A stretch of 52,576 bases of DNA. Source: Candidatus Ozemobacteraceae bacterium (GTDB lineage: Bacteria > Muiribacteriota > Ozemobacteria > Ozemobacterales > Ozemobacteraceae). How positions within the stretch are numbered: the first letter of the stretch is position 1; every line of letters begins with the position of its first letter. Where the stretch lies: contig DAOSOK010000035.1 in the NCBI GenBank assembly GCA_035373905.1, positions 1 to 52,576 of the forward strand. Direction: 5' to 3'. Shown piece after piece: positions 26,277 through 34,799 of the stretch. The position numbers and the translations under genes were made by a program. Under the pieces are notes generated by a model, which was not told the DNA's origin, made no database searches, and was given only the letters and a program-made list of their open reading frames with translations.

Positions 26277-27224
26277 ATGGGTCAGATCATCGTTGCGGGT
26301 CTCGTCAGTCTTTCGGTGCTCGTGTTTCTCGTTGTACTCTCGTTTTTCCCGTTCGGTACCTGGCTCCGCTGTGTTTCTGCCAGCGTGCCCGCGAATCCGA
26401 TTTCTCTGATCGCGATGGGGCTTCGCAAGGTGCCGAGTGACATGATTGTCGACACGTATATCAAGGGCACGAAGGCTGGCCTGACGCTGTATCTCGATCG
26501 TATCGAGGCGCACTTTCTCTCGGGCGGCGACATCAATAACGTCGTCAACGCCCTGATCGCCGCGGGCCGGGCCCAGCTGAATCTGAGTTTTGAGCGCGCC
26601 GCCGCCATCGACCTTGCCGGCCGCGACGTGCTGGACGCCGTGCGCATGAGCGTCGAACCCCGGGTCATCTCGACCGGCGACATTTCCGGCATGGCCAAGA
26701 ACGGCATCGAGGTCATCGCTCGCGCGAAGATCACCGTCCGGGCCAACCTCGAAACGATGGTGGGCGGCGCCGGCGAGGAAACGGTTCTGGCGCGCGTCGC
26801 CGAGGGCATCGTCTCGGCCATCGGCTCGGTCGATACCCACACCGACGTTCTCAAAAAGCCCGAAATCATCACTCAGCGTATCATGAACGCCGGCCTCGAC
26901 GCGGGAACCGCGTTCAGCATCGTGTCATTCGATATCGCCGACATCGACGTCGGCCGCAACATCGGCGCGATGCTCCAGAACGACCAGGCGGAGGCCGACA
27001 AAAAGGTTGCACAGGCGAAGGCGGAAGGCCGCCGCGCCCTCGCATTTGCTCAACTCCAGGAGAACAAGGCCATCGAGCAGGAAATGAAGGCGAAACTCGT
27101 GGAATCCGAGATGCGTGTTCCCAAAGCTCTTGCCGAGAGTTATAAGAAAGGCAAGCTCCTCGTTCCGCGCAAGGCTCGCAAGAATACCGTTCCCCGCCTC
27201 GGCTTGGGTGCGGATCATGGGTGA
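26277..27224 (+). CDS. floA: Flotillin-like protein FloA
   Basis: A 315-residue SPFH protein that organises membrane microdomains. An N-terminal membrane helix (3-27) with a FPFGTWLRCVSASV hairpin-like continuation precedes the conserved NPISLIAMGLRKVPSDMIVD segment and the FloA core RVISTGDISGMAKNGIEVIARAK. The C-terminal coiled coil is Ala/Glu-rich (QAEADKKVAQAKAEGRRA). Length matches family members (about 330). GGAGGGG precedes ATG 26277. It is followed by a run of exported propeller and TPR proteins, which may assemble in FloA-dependent domains (inference). Confidence 0.92.
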   Translation: MGQIIVAGLVSLSVLVFLVVLSFFPFGTWLRCVSASVPANPISLIAMGLRKVPSDMIVDTYIKGTKAGLTLYLDRIEAHFLSGGDINNVVNALIAAGRAQLNLSFERAAAIDLAGRDVLDAVRMSVEPRVISTGDISGMAKNGIEVIARAKITVRANLETMVGGAGEETVLARVAEGIVSAIGSVDTHTDVLKKPEIITQRIMNAGLDAGTAFSIVSFDIADIDVGRNIGAMLQNDQAEADKKVAQAKAEGRRALAFAQLQENKAIEQEMKAKLVESEMRVPKALAESYKKGKLLVPRKARKNTVPRLGLGADHG

Positions 27225-27322
27225 CGAAAAAAACATAAACGCCGTTGTCGCGAACGACGTCCTGTATACGAGATGTCAGAAAATCAACTCCGTTCGTTCG
27301 GGATACAACGGACCGGAGGATG

Positions 27323-28379
27323 ATGGTGGCAGTTCGAAGATCTGAGATCGCCCTCCTGGTTTTCGCGGGGGCCCTCATGTTGACGGTGGCTTTCGATTCG
27401 GCGCACGCCCTCGGCTCTTTGACAAACGCAGGGTCGGTACTCAGAAAAACCGCATACGCATGTGTGATTCGCTCGTTCGCCGAAGACCGCACCGGAAGAC
27501 TCTGGGCGGGAACGTTCGGCTCCGGCCTGATCTGCATCGATGGTGCTTCCGGCACGATCGTCGCCTCCGGAACGGACGGACTGCCGGACTCCCGCATCAG
27601 CAAGCTCCTCGTCGATGACGATGGCACCCTGCTGGTCGCGACGGCCGGTGGTGGAGCGGTGCGGTACGCTCCCGAGGCCGGCCGGTGCAACCCGCTGGTC
27701 GAAGGTTCCGAGCCGGCATCGAAGCATTTTCACGCGTTCGCCCGGTTGTCACCCGGTTCGTGGCTGCTCGGCGCCGTGGGCGAGGGCGTTTTCGTCTTCC
27801 GCAACGCGGCCTGGATCAACCTCACGGAAAGCGACGGCCTTCCCAGCGCGTGGGTGAACGATGCGCTGGCCGGGGACGACGGCAGCGCCTGGCTTGCGAC
27901 GTGGGACGGCATTGCGCACATGACCGCATCGGCTACGATCGATCGGGTCGAACTCCCCGAAGCGGGCTGGTCGGACGGAAACGTGAACGCGATCGCCTCG
28001 TTTGCGGGCGCCCTCTGGATCGGCACGGGATCCGGCGGCCTCGTCCGGCGGGACGGCCCGGTGCCCCCCTCCAGGAAGCCACGCTACCGGAAGATCGCCG
28101 AGGTTCCCGCGCAGGTGCATGCCCTGACGTCATTCGAAGGCAGACTGTGGATCGCCACCGAGAACGGGTTGTTCTCGATCGGCCCGGAGCCTGAAGCGGC
28201 GGCCGTCGCGGGAGGGCTTGCGGAAGCGACGGCCGTCACGGCGCTCGGTGTCTGGAAGTCGAGGCTTGTCGCCGGTACCGATCTTGGCGTGATCTGGATG
28301 CGTGATGCAGGTCGAGAGTGGAAAAAAATTTTTGCATATTATGAAAGAAGAACCATCTGTCGGAGGTCTGGTTCGATGA
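27323..28379 (+). CDS. Secreted propeller protein, frame open into the next gene
   Basis: About 350 residues: signal peptide (1-30), then repeated propeller blades like the Reg_prop sensor domains of two-component regulators (GRLWAGTFGSGLICID, GSAWLATWDGIAHM, GALWIGTGSGGLV, GRLWIATENGLFSIG). As written, the frame has no stop and continues into the TPR gene at 28376. An A7T5 run at 28322-28333 is suspicious: with one A fewer, the frame would end in TGA at 28377-28379, overlapping the next ATG in the ATGA way seen at many junctions here. GGAGG lies at 27315-27319. ATG 27320, ATG 27323 and GTG 27326 are all possible starts. Confidence 0.68.
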
Positions 28380-29887
28380 TAGGGAACCGAGGATTACTCG
28401 CGCTGGGAATGGCGCTCACCATGAGCGTGGCCGTATGGGCGTCGCCGATCGACGAACGTCTGTCGGCGGCGAAAGCGCTGTTCGACCAGGGAAAGTTCAA
28501 GGAGTCGGCCGAAGCGTACAAGACGATCCTGATCGAGAATAAAGAGCTGATCAAGACCGACCACGCGCTTGCCGGCGACGTCTGGCAGGGCTTTGGCGAA
28601 GCGCTCGAGAAGGGCGGCTGGAAAGCCAGGGCCGACGACGCGTTCAAACGCGCCGCGGACCATCGCGCGCTTGGCGGCGACAAGGCCGCTTCGGCGAAGC
28701 CGACCGCCGATGTGCCGGTCGCCGCTCCCGATTCGAAACTGATGGACAAGTACAGCCTCGCCTCGATCAAGTCTGACAAGGCGCAGGAATTGTACCGACG
28801 CGGTGCCGCCTACCTCGAGGAGGGGCGGTTTCTGTATGCCATCCAGGAGTTCGTGAAAGCCCTCGAGGTCGAGCCTGCCAACGCCGACCTGATGGATATC
28901 GCGGCATCCGCGATGGTCGCCTACGGCGAGCCGTGGTTCGACAAGGCGAAGATGCTCATGGACGAGTACAGGAAGAACCGCGGCGATGCGGCGATGACCC
29001 ATGACCAGTGGATAAATCTCGGCCGCGCCGCGACTCGCGCGAAAAAGTACGACTTCAAGGTTGCCGAGACGGCCCTGCAGGCGGCCCTGAAACTCAGTGC
29101 TCAAAGTTATCCCGCGCACGTGGCGATGGGCGAGCTGCTCCTCCTCCGGGGGGAATACAAGAAGGCCATCGAATGGTTCGAGAAGGCCCGGAAGATCAAA
29201 GACGGCGATCTCCGCCTCCTTTGGGGCATCGGCGACGCCTACACCGGTCTTTCCGACCTGCACAAGGCGCTCGACTTCTACGCGACGGCGCTCGAACTGG
29301 CGCCGCAGGATCCCGAGGCCGTGTACAAATACGCGGGCGGCCTGAAGAACGTCGGCCGAATCGACGAGGCGATTCTCTACTTCGAGCGTGCGATCGCTCT
29401 CGACCCGTCCAAAGCGAAGTATCACCTCGGGCTCGTCGATATCTATCTGCCCCGGACCATGGACTTCTCCGCAAAGAAGCATCTCGACGCCGCTCTCAGT
29501 CTCGAGCCCGAGAATCCGTGGTGCCATTACTATAACGGCCTGTTCATGGAAATGCGGCGCCGGATCGACGACGCCGTCATGGAATACAGCCTGGCCGCGC
29601 AGATGGGCCCGGACATGCTCGACGTGAAATATCAGCTTGCAAATATATTTGCAGCTGTAGGAAATCGGTTCCCGGGAAACAACTTCTCCTGCGAGAACCC
29701 TTCCGATCGACTCGAATACCTCCCGTTCAAGGACGTGAAACAGGCCTACCGACTGTATTCCGAGATCCTGTCGATCAACCCGAAATACAGGCACGCCCAG
29801 GAAATTCAGGGCCAGATTGCCGGTATCGAGGAGCTTCTCGATATCGACAAAAAGCTCCAGAAGTCCATCGATTCCGTCGTCAGATAG
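28376..29887 (+). CDS. Secreted TPR protein
   Basis: A 503-residue exported protein with its own start: GGAGG at 28362-28366 and a signal peptide (MIGNRGLLALGMALTMSVAV, ending AVWA-S). At least seven TPR units follow; clear ones are near residues 140-170 (AAYLEEGRFLYAIQEFVKAL), 225-290 and 290-400 (ALDFYATALELAPQDPEAVY, AILYFERAIALDPSKAKYH). The C-terminal region carries a helical cap. Reads in the same frame as the upstream propeller gene, which would give a fusion of about 855 residues with an internal signal peptide. I treat them as separate genes. Confidence 0.82.
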   Translation: MIGNRGLLALGMALTMSVAVWASPIDERLSAAKALFDQGKFKESAEAYKTILIENKELIKTDHALAGDVWQGFGEALEKGGWKARADDAFKRAADHRALGGDKAASAKPTADVPVAAPDSKLMDKYSLASIKSDKAQELYRRGAAYLEEGRFLYAIQEFVKALEVEPANADLMDIAASAMVAYGEPWFDKAKMLMDEYRKNRGDAAMTHDQWINLGRAATRAKKYDFKVAETALQAALKLSAQSYPAHVAMGELLLLRGEYKKAIEWFEKARKIKDGDLRLLWGIGDAYTGLSDLHKALDFYATALELAPQDPEAVYKYAGGLKNVGRIDEAILYFERAIALDPSKAKYHLGLVDIYLPRTMDFSAKKHLDAALSLEPENPWCHYYNGLFMEMRRRIDDAVMEYSLAAQMGPDMLDVKYQLANIFAAVGNRFPGNNFSCENPSDRLEYLPFKDVKQAYRLYSEILSINPKYRHAQEIQGQIAGIEELLDIDKKLQKSIDSVVR

Positions 29888-29917
29888 CGATATAAGAATT
29901 TTCACCAAGGAGGAGAT

Positions 29918-32692
29918 ATGGAAAAGAAACTTTGGGGGGTCCTCGCAGCTGCATTGATCTGGGGAGGCGCCGCGTTCGCCGTCGATGTCGGCTCCGTGGC
30001 GACCGAGTCGCGGTACGACATCAACGACCGGGTGTCGAACGTGACGGGGATCATGTCGATTCCGCAGAACGAGATCCGGCGCATTCCCGACATGATCGAC
30101 AAGCCCGAGTCGCAGATCGGCATGTGGGTTCCGATGATCGAGCCGGAGCCGGTCGTCCGCGGCTTCGACAACCGGATCAAGGACAACGTCCGGATTTTCC
30201 GCAACACCGGCTCCACGAAGGACAAGTATCCCTACCTCGTGAAAGAGAAAGACACGGGAAAGTGGTATGCATACCGGAACGTATACTACAAATGGTCATT
30301 CGAAGACGCTGGCGATGACGGCAAATCCGGTGGCGTCAACGGGAAGTCCGGCGGCGAAGTCTGGTCGCCCTTCTACAAGGCGTCCGGCTCCGAGCGCGCG
30401 ATCGAGTACATGAAGAACATCGTGAACGGCTCGGGCGACACGACCTGGGATCCCAAGGTCTACCCGAACACCCACAAGAAGCCTTTCGACTCCGGTATCT
30501 CCGGCGACGCCGACACCCGCGGCTCGACGGTGCTCCAGGAAGTCGGCATGCTCATGACCTACGAGCGCGCGACGGTGAACCCGACCGTGGTCGGCGCCGC
30601 CGAGGGCTACTACGGCAATGCCGATATTTCCGTCATCGACCCGTCCTCGATTCCCGAGGCGAAACTCGACGCCGAACCCTCCGGCTGGGAAACGAAGAAA
30701 ACCGTGAAGTCAAATCCCGACGGCTGGAAACTGAAAAACCTCGACGGGGGCAACGAGTTCACCGCCTTCAACCGCGTTTACGTGGAAGACTACACCCCGC
30801 CGACCTTGAAAGGCACCGAGGTGAGGATCTACAGCGGAAACGTCGGCGGCTTCGTCGAGAAAATCTATAACAAGTCGACCAACAAATGGGAACCCTGCAA
30901 GGGCATCATGTTCGAGTACGAAGACGACAACCCGAATGCCGCGGCTTCGTCAGACCGCCTCAAGGCCAGTCTCAACTACGAGTGCGGCAACATGGACCTG
31001 TACAAGCTCGACAATCCATCCTACAATCGAGACGATCCCACGTCTGAGCCCTACCTGTATTTCGTTTACCTTCCTCCGACCTATCGCATGACCTGGAACG
31101 ACCACGAGCAGCGCTGGCAGCGGGTCAAGGTTTCCGAAAACCCGGTCAGGCTCGACGAGACGGTCGTGTACGGCCCCTACCTCGGGCCGGCAAAGAAGGC
31201 CGAGGAATACTACTATTACAAGAACGTCGATCCGAACTGGAAGAGCCGCTCCGAAGCAGAGGTCGAAGAATACATCAAGGCCCGCTACGCGAATGCCTAC
31301 GCGACCAAAAACCTCGCTCCCTGGATCCGCGGCCTCGCCTACTTCATCCTTGATGAGCGCAACAGCGGTCTTCTGAAGACCAAGCTCCTGAACGGCTGGA
31401 TCAACAAGGCGAAGAACACCAAGAACGAAGGCCTCGAAGCCAAGGTTCCCGAACTCGCCATGATGATCGCCGAATACGAAGCCCTGGGTGACAACGGCAA
31501 GAAGGCCGCCGCCGACATGCGGGCGTTCGTCGACCACCTCAACGCGTCCGGCATGAGCGACGTGAACCGCTTCTCTTACATCGAGTTCAAGGACGGCGGC
31601 CGCTACTGCGTCGGCCCGATCGAGTTCGAGAAGATCGGCGGCATTCACTCTGAGTCGAACGACGGGCAGAAGATGACCGGTTCCTGGTTCGTTCCGGGGC
31701 CGCGCATCCTCCTTCCGAAACATTACGCCAACACCTCTCTCGAATGGGACGGCGGCAACGTTGCGAGGATGACGGGCGACCAGATGGATAAAGATGCCCA
31801 GAACTTCGTTCTCGGAGCCGACGGGCGCTGGAAGCGCGCCAACTCCGCCGAGGACGCCGGGGTTCCGGATGAACTCCAGGTGGCCGGCACGAACTCCAAC
31901 TTCATCAAGAAATACGGCGACACCTGGATGCAGAAGGTGCCTGACCTGATGTTCAAGGTCGACATGGCCGACTGCTGCGGCAACACCACCAACCAGGTCG
32001 GCTTCCTCAAGGTGAACGACTCGGGCGAAGGCGCCCTGCCGGTCACCGAAGTCGAGATTTCCGACTCCCGCAGCGGGAACGACATCAAGGTCGGCGTGCC
32101 TCCGTCCGACGAGCTCGCCAGTGACCGCGAGATCGCCATCCAGGACAGCGGCTCCAAAGTCCAGGTGCCCGGCGGCGAATTCTCGGACAATGACATGGCG
32201 ACCAAGAAGTGGATGGTCGTCGACAAGAGCGGCAACCCCGTCGACGATCCGCTGAACGCGCAGATGAAGCTCGACGACAAGGTCATCTTCGAAGACACCC
32301 GCCTCAACCTCACGGCCCAGGCCTACGACAACATCGACCGTGCGTATCCTGGCCGCGGCATCGCGTATCAGCGCATCCAGATCCGCGAGCTCGACAAGAA
32401 CGGCAACCCGACCGACAAGTTCGAACCCCTCGAGGACGCCTCGGGCAACAAGAGCGACAAGATCGAGCGCATCGTTCCGAGAGAGCGCTTCGTGCGAAAC
32501 GACAAGACCGAGCCGGTGCTGAAGTTCTATCACATCTTCAGAAACCCCGGCCAGTATCGCGTCGAATATCTCGCCGAAGACTTCGAGGCCAACAAGCAGA
32601 ATCTGTCCTTCAACGTCACGGTGAAGGACATGAGCTTCCAGGATCGCACGATCCGCGACGAATCCCAGAGAACGAACACGCAGGGCCAGTGA
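29918..32692 (+). CDS. Large secreted protein of unknown family, probably abundant
   Basis: A 924-residue protein with a signal peptide (1-21, AAFA-V). The mature part is Asp-, Lys- and Asn-rich, with alternating acidic and aromatic segments, a short Gly/Lys repeat (DDGKSGGVNGKSGGE near 137), a YYYYKN run near 430, and a C-terminal beta-sandwich-like domain (about 770-900, ending FRNPGQYRVEYLAEDFEANK). That last part resembles PKD/Ig-like folds. A strong AAGGAGGAG ribosome binding site, biased codon use (AAG and AAC dominate) and a strong terminator suggest high expression. It may be a surface or matrix protein. I do not recognise the family. Confidence 0.72.
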   Translation: MEKKLWGVLAAALIWGGAAFAVDVGSVATESRYDINDRVSNVTGIMSIPQNEIRRIPDMIDKPESQIGMWVPMIEPEPVVRGFDNRIKDNVRIFRNTGSTKDKYPYLVKEKDTGKWYAYRNVYYKWSFEDAGDDGKSGGVNGKSGGEVWSPFYKASGSERAIEYMKNIVNGSGDTTWDPKVYPNTHKKPFDSGISGDADTRGSTVLQEVGMLMTYERATVNPTVVGAAEGYYGNADISVIDPSSIPEAKLDAEPSGWETKKTVKSNPDGWKLKNLDGGNEFTAFNRVYVEDYTPPTLKGTEVRIYSGNVGGFVEKIYNKSTNKWEPCKGIMFEYEDDNPNAAASSDRLKASLNYECGNMDLYKLDNPSYNRDDPTSEPYLYFVYLPPTYRMTWNDHEQRWQRVKVSENPVRLDETVVYGPYLGPAKKAEEYYYYKNVDPNWKSRSEAEVEEYIKARYANAYATKNLAPWIRGLAYFILDERNSGLLKTKLLNGWINKAKNTKNEGLEAKVPELAMMIAEYEALGDNGKKAAADMRAFVDHLNASGMSDVNRFSYIEFKDGGRYCVGPIEFEKIGGIHSESNDGQKMTGSWFVPGPRILLPKHYANTSLEWDGGNVARMTGDQMDKDAQNFVLGADGRWKRANSAEDAGVPDELQVAGTNSNFIKKYGDTWMQKVPDLMFKVDMADCCGNTTNQVGFLKVNDSGEGALPVTEVEISDSRSGNDIKVGVPPSDELASDREIAIQDSGSKVQVPGGEFSDNDMATKKWMVVDKSGNPVDDPLNAQMKLDDKVIFEDTRLNLTAQAYDNIDRAYPGRGIAYQRIQIRELDKNGNPTDKFEPLEDASGNKSDKIERIVPRERFVRNDKTEPVLKFYHIFRNPGQYRVEYLAEDFEANKQNLSFNVTVKDMSFQDRTIRDESQRTNTQGQ

Positions 32693-32738
32693 CGGCCGCA
32701 TGAACACCCGGGGCGCCCAAAGCCCCGCGCGTGACGGG

Positions 32739-32780
32739 AAACCCCGGGGGAGCGCTTGATTCCCCCGGGGTTTTGTTTTA
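32739..32780 (+). terminator. Intrinsic terminator after the 924-residue protein gene
   Basis: A 13-base perfect stem (32739-32751 with 32761-32773), a 9-base loop and the T-rich tract TTTTGTTTTA. Confidence 0.9.
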
Positions 32781-32854
32781 TCGTGATGTCGGCCGGTCCT
32801 GCGCGGCCGCACCCGCAGAACCTCCCGGCCGCATGCCTGCATGGGAGAGAATAT

Positions 32855-33892
32855 ATGATGAAAATTATATATGGCGCTCTGCGCCGCGTAGGAACCGCGC
32901 TGGCCGTCTCGGCCTTTCTTGCCGGTTGTTCCGGCGTCGCCTGGGCGGCGTTTCCCGCCGGTGTCACCCTGGAGCGGATCTATACCCCGGCCGACGGGTT
33001 GAGCCATGCGTCGGTGCTGGCCGTCTCCGTCGCGACGGACAACGTGTTCATCGGAACCGAGCGGAACCTGAGCGTGCTGAAGAAGGACGGCTCGTTCACC
33101 GTCTGGGGGCCCGCCAACTCACCGCTCAAGCTCCAGCGCGTTCCGGCCGTCATCGTGCGCGGCAACGGCGAGGTCTGGGCCGCCTGCCGTTCCCCCGTCG
33201 CGGGCGGCGGGACCTACAAGTGGGACGGCCTCCAGTGGTCGGTGTTCGAGGAGATCAAGGACGACATGCAGTCGAACTACGTGAGCTGCTTCGCCGTCGA
33301 TGAGAAAGGCACCGTCTGGATCGGCACCGACGACCAGGGCGCGAACTACTACGTCTGGGAATCGAACCCCTACCGCAAGTTCGGCTACCTGGCGTCGAAG
33401 AAGGGCCTGCTCGACAACCGTATCACCTGCATGAGCACGAGGCCGGGCGAGGTCTGGATCGGGACCATGACCGGCGTCAGCGTCTACAGGGGCCGCGACG
33501 GCGAGAAATACCTGTTCACGAACTACACCCGGGTCGACGGCCTTCCCGCCGAGCATGTCACCGCCGTCTCCGCCTCTCCCGATCGCGTGCTCGCCGGCAC
33601 GACGAAGGGCCTGGCCGTCTTCGAAGGCGGTTCGTGGAAGCTCCTCGACGCGTCCGCCGGCCTGGCCGACTCGTGGGTGACCGCCGTCCTGATCGACGGC
33701 GCCGACGCCTGGGTCGGCACGAAGAAAGGCCTCCAGCTGCTCCGCGGCGGCCGGTTCGAGCCCCCCGTCGATTACCGGGACGGCCTTCCTTCGGCGCACG
33801 TCCAGTGCCTGGCGACCGCACGGGGCGTCGACGGCGTCGCCCGCCTGTATGTGGGAACCGATCGCGGCCTGGTGGTGCTGAAACGACAGTGA
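32855..33892 (+). CDS. Propeller lipoprotein or secreted protein
   Basis: A 345-residue exported protein. The N-terminus ends in AFLAGCSG, a plausible lipobox (LAG-C), with an alternative signal-peptidase I site just after (AWA-A). The rest is a beta-propeller of Reg_prop type: TVWIGTDDQG, EVWIGTMTGVSVYRG, RVLAGTTKGLAVFEG, DAWVGTKKGLQLLRGG and LYVGTDRGLVVLK, one blade about every 40-50 residues. Such sensory propellers usually precede a membrane kinase, but here nothing follows the propeller. ATG 32855 or 32858, with GGGAGAGA upstream. Ten bases from the next propeller gene. Confidence 0.75.
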   Translation: MMKIIYGALRRVGTALAVSAFLAGCSGVAWAAFPAGVTLERIYTPADGLSHASVLAVSVATDNVFIGTERNLSVLKKDGSFTVWGPANSPLKLQRVPAVIVRGNGEVWAACRSPVAGGGTYKWDGLQWSVFEEIKDDMQSNYVSCFAVDEKGTVWIGTDDQGANYYVWESNPYRKFGYLASKKGLLDNRITCMSTRPGEVWIGTMTGVSVYRGRDGEKYLFTNYTRVDGLPAEHVTAVSASPDRVLAGTTKGLAVFEGGSWKLLDASAGLADSWVTAVLIDGADAWVGTKKGLQLLRGGRFEPPVDYRDGLPSAHVQCLATARGVDGVARLYVGTDRGLVVLKRQ

Positions 33893-33902
33893 CGCCGGAC
33901 GA

Positions 33903-34775
33903 ATGAAAAAACAGATAGCGTATATAATTATAAGTATTATATGGGCCGCGGCCGTCGGCGCCGTGCTGGCACAGGACGCCGCCCGGGAAGTCCGGGCCAT
34001 GGCATCCTTCGAGGGGCGGCTCTGGGGAGCTCCCCGGTATGGGACGGGGCTCGTCCGGTTCGAAGACGGCGGCTGGAAGCCCGTGACGGATGCGTCCGCC
34101 GGCCTTCCCGACCCGGCCGTGACGTCGCTCGCGGCCGCGCACGGCCGCCTCTACGCCGGGACGGCACGGGGGCTGGCTGTCCGGACCGGGGCCTCCTGGT
34201 CGCCGGTTTCCCTCCCGGTGTCCGGGACGATCGGCGTGACGGCCCTTTCCGTCGATGGCGAGGCGCTCATGGTCGCCACGCCGGCGGGCCTGTTCCGGCT
34301 CGATACGGCAGGCGGGCAGGTGCGGCTGTATCTCGGAACGGACCGCAACGCCGCTGCCGAGAACGTGTCGGGCGTGTCCGTCAGCAACGTCCGGGTGTTC
34401 CCTCTGCCGGAAGGCGCTCAGACGGCTCCGGTGCGCGTTGCCGATGCTTCTGAGAAGACGGCTGGAGCGGGAGCGGCTGCCTCGCAGAAAGAACCTGCCT
34501 GGTGGACGAAAGTGAAAAAGCCTGCCCGGCCACAGCCAACGTATTTCAAGGATATCCTGCCCGTGATGGTGAAAGAATGCCTTCCCTGCCATACCGACGG
34601 GGCCGGAAAATACTTCCCCCTGAACGATCCGCAGACCGTCATCCGGTATTTCAAACAGGGCGGCCTCGCCAGGTTCGAGCAGTTTCTCGAAGAGGGTGGC
34701 GGCATGGCCGGCAAGGTCGCGCCCCAGACCGCGAAACTGATCCACGTCTGGGTGGTCGACGGCTGCCGGGAGTGA
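33903..34775 (+). CDS. Partial propeller fused to a heme-c domain
   Basis: A 290-residue exported protein. The signal peptide (1-23, VLA-Q) is coded by an AT-rich stretch with four ATA codons. Residues 26-150 form only two or three propeller blades (GRLWGAPRYGTGLVRFEDG, GRLYAGTARGLAV). After an Ala-rich linker, residues 213-290 hold a single heme-c site, C226-L-P-C229-H230, in the ILPVMVKECLPCH context of planctomycete-type cytochromes. No clear distal Met ligand is evident: candidates are the Met in GGGMAGK. The other two propeller proteins lack heme sites. Confidence 0.72.
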   Translation: MKKQIAYIIISIIWAAAVGAVLAQDAAREVRAMASFEGRLWGAPRYGTGLVRFEDGGWKPVTDASAGLPDPAVTSLAAAHGRLYAGTARGLAVRTGASWSPVSLPVSGTIGVTALSVDGEALMVATPAGLFRLDTAGGQVRLYLGTDRNAAAENVSGVSVSNVRVFPLPEGAQTAPVRVADASEKTAGAGAAASQKEPAWWTKVKKPARPQPTYFKDILPVMVKECLPCHTDGAGKYFPLNDPQTVIRYFKQGGLARFEQFLEEGGGMAGKVAPQTAKLIHVWVVDGCRE

Positions 34776-34799
34776 GACCGGAGAGCCGCCGGCGGAACG

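Noticed and set aside
27245..29887. Single 880-residue propeller-TPR protein
   Set aside because: An internal ribosome binding site, ATG and signal peptide at 28376, plus the A7T5 run, favour two genes. A true fusion cannot be fully excluded.
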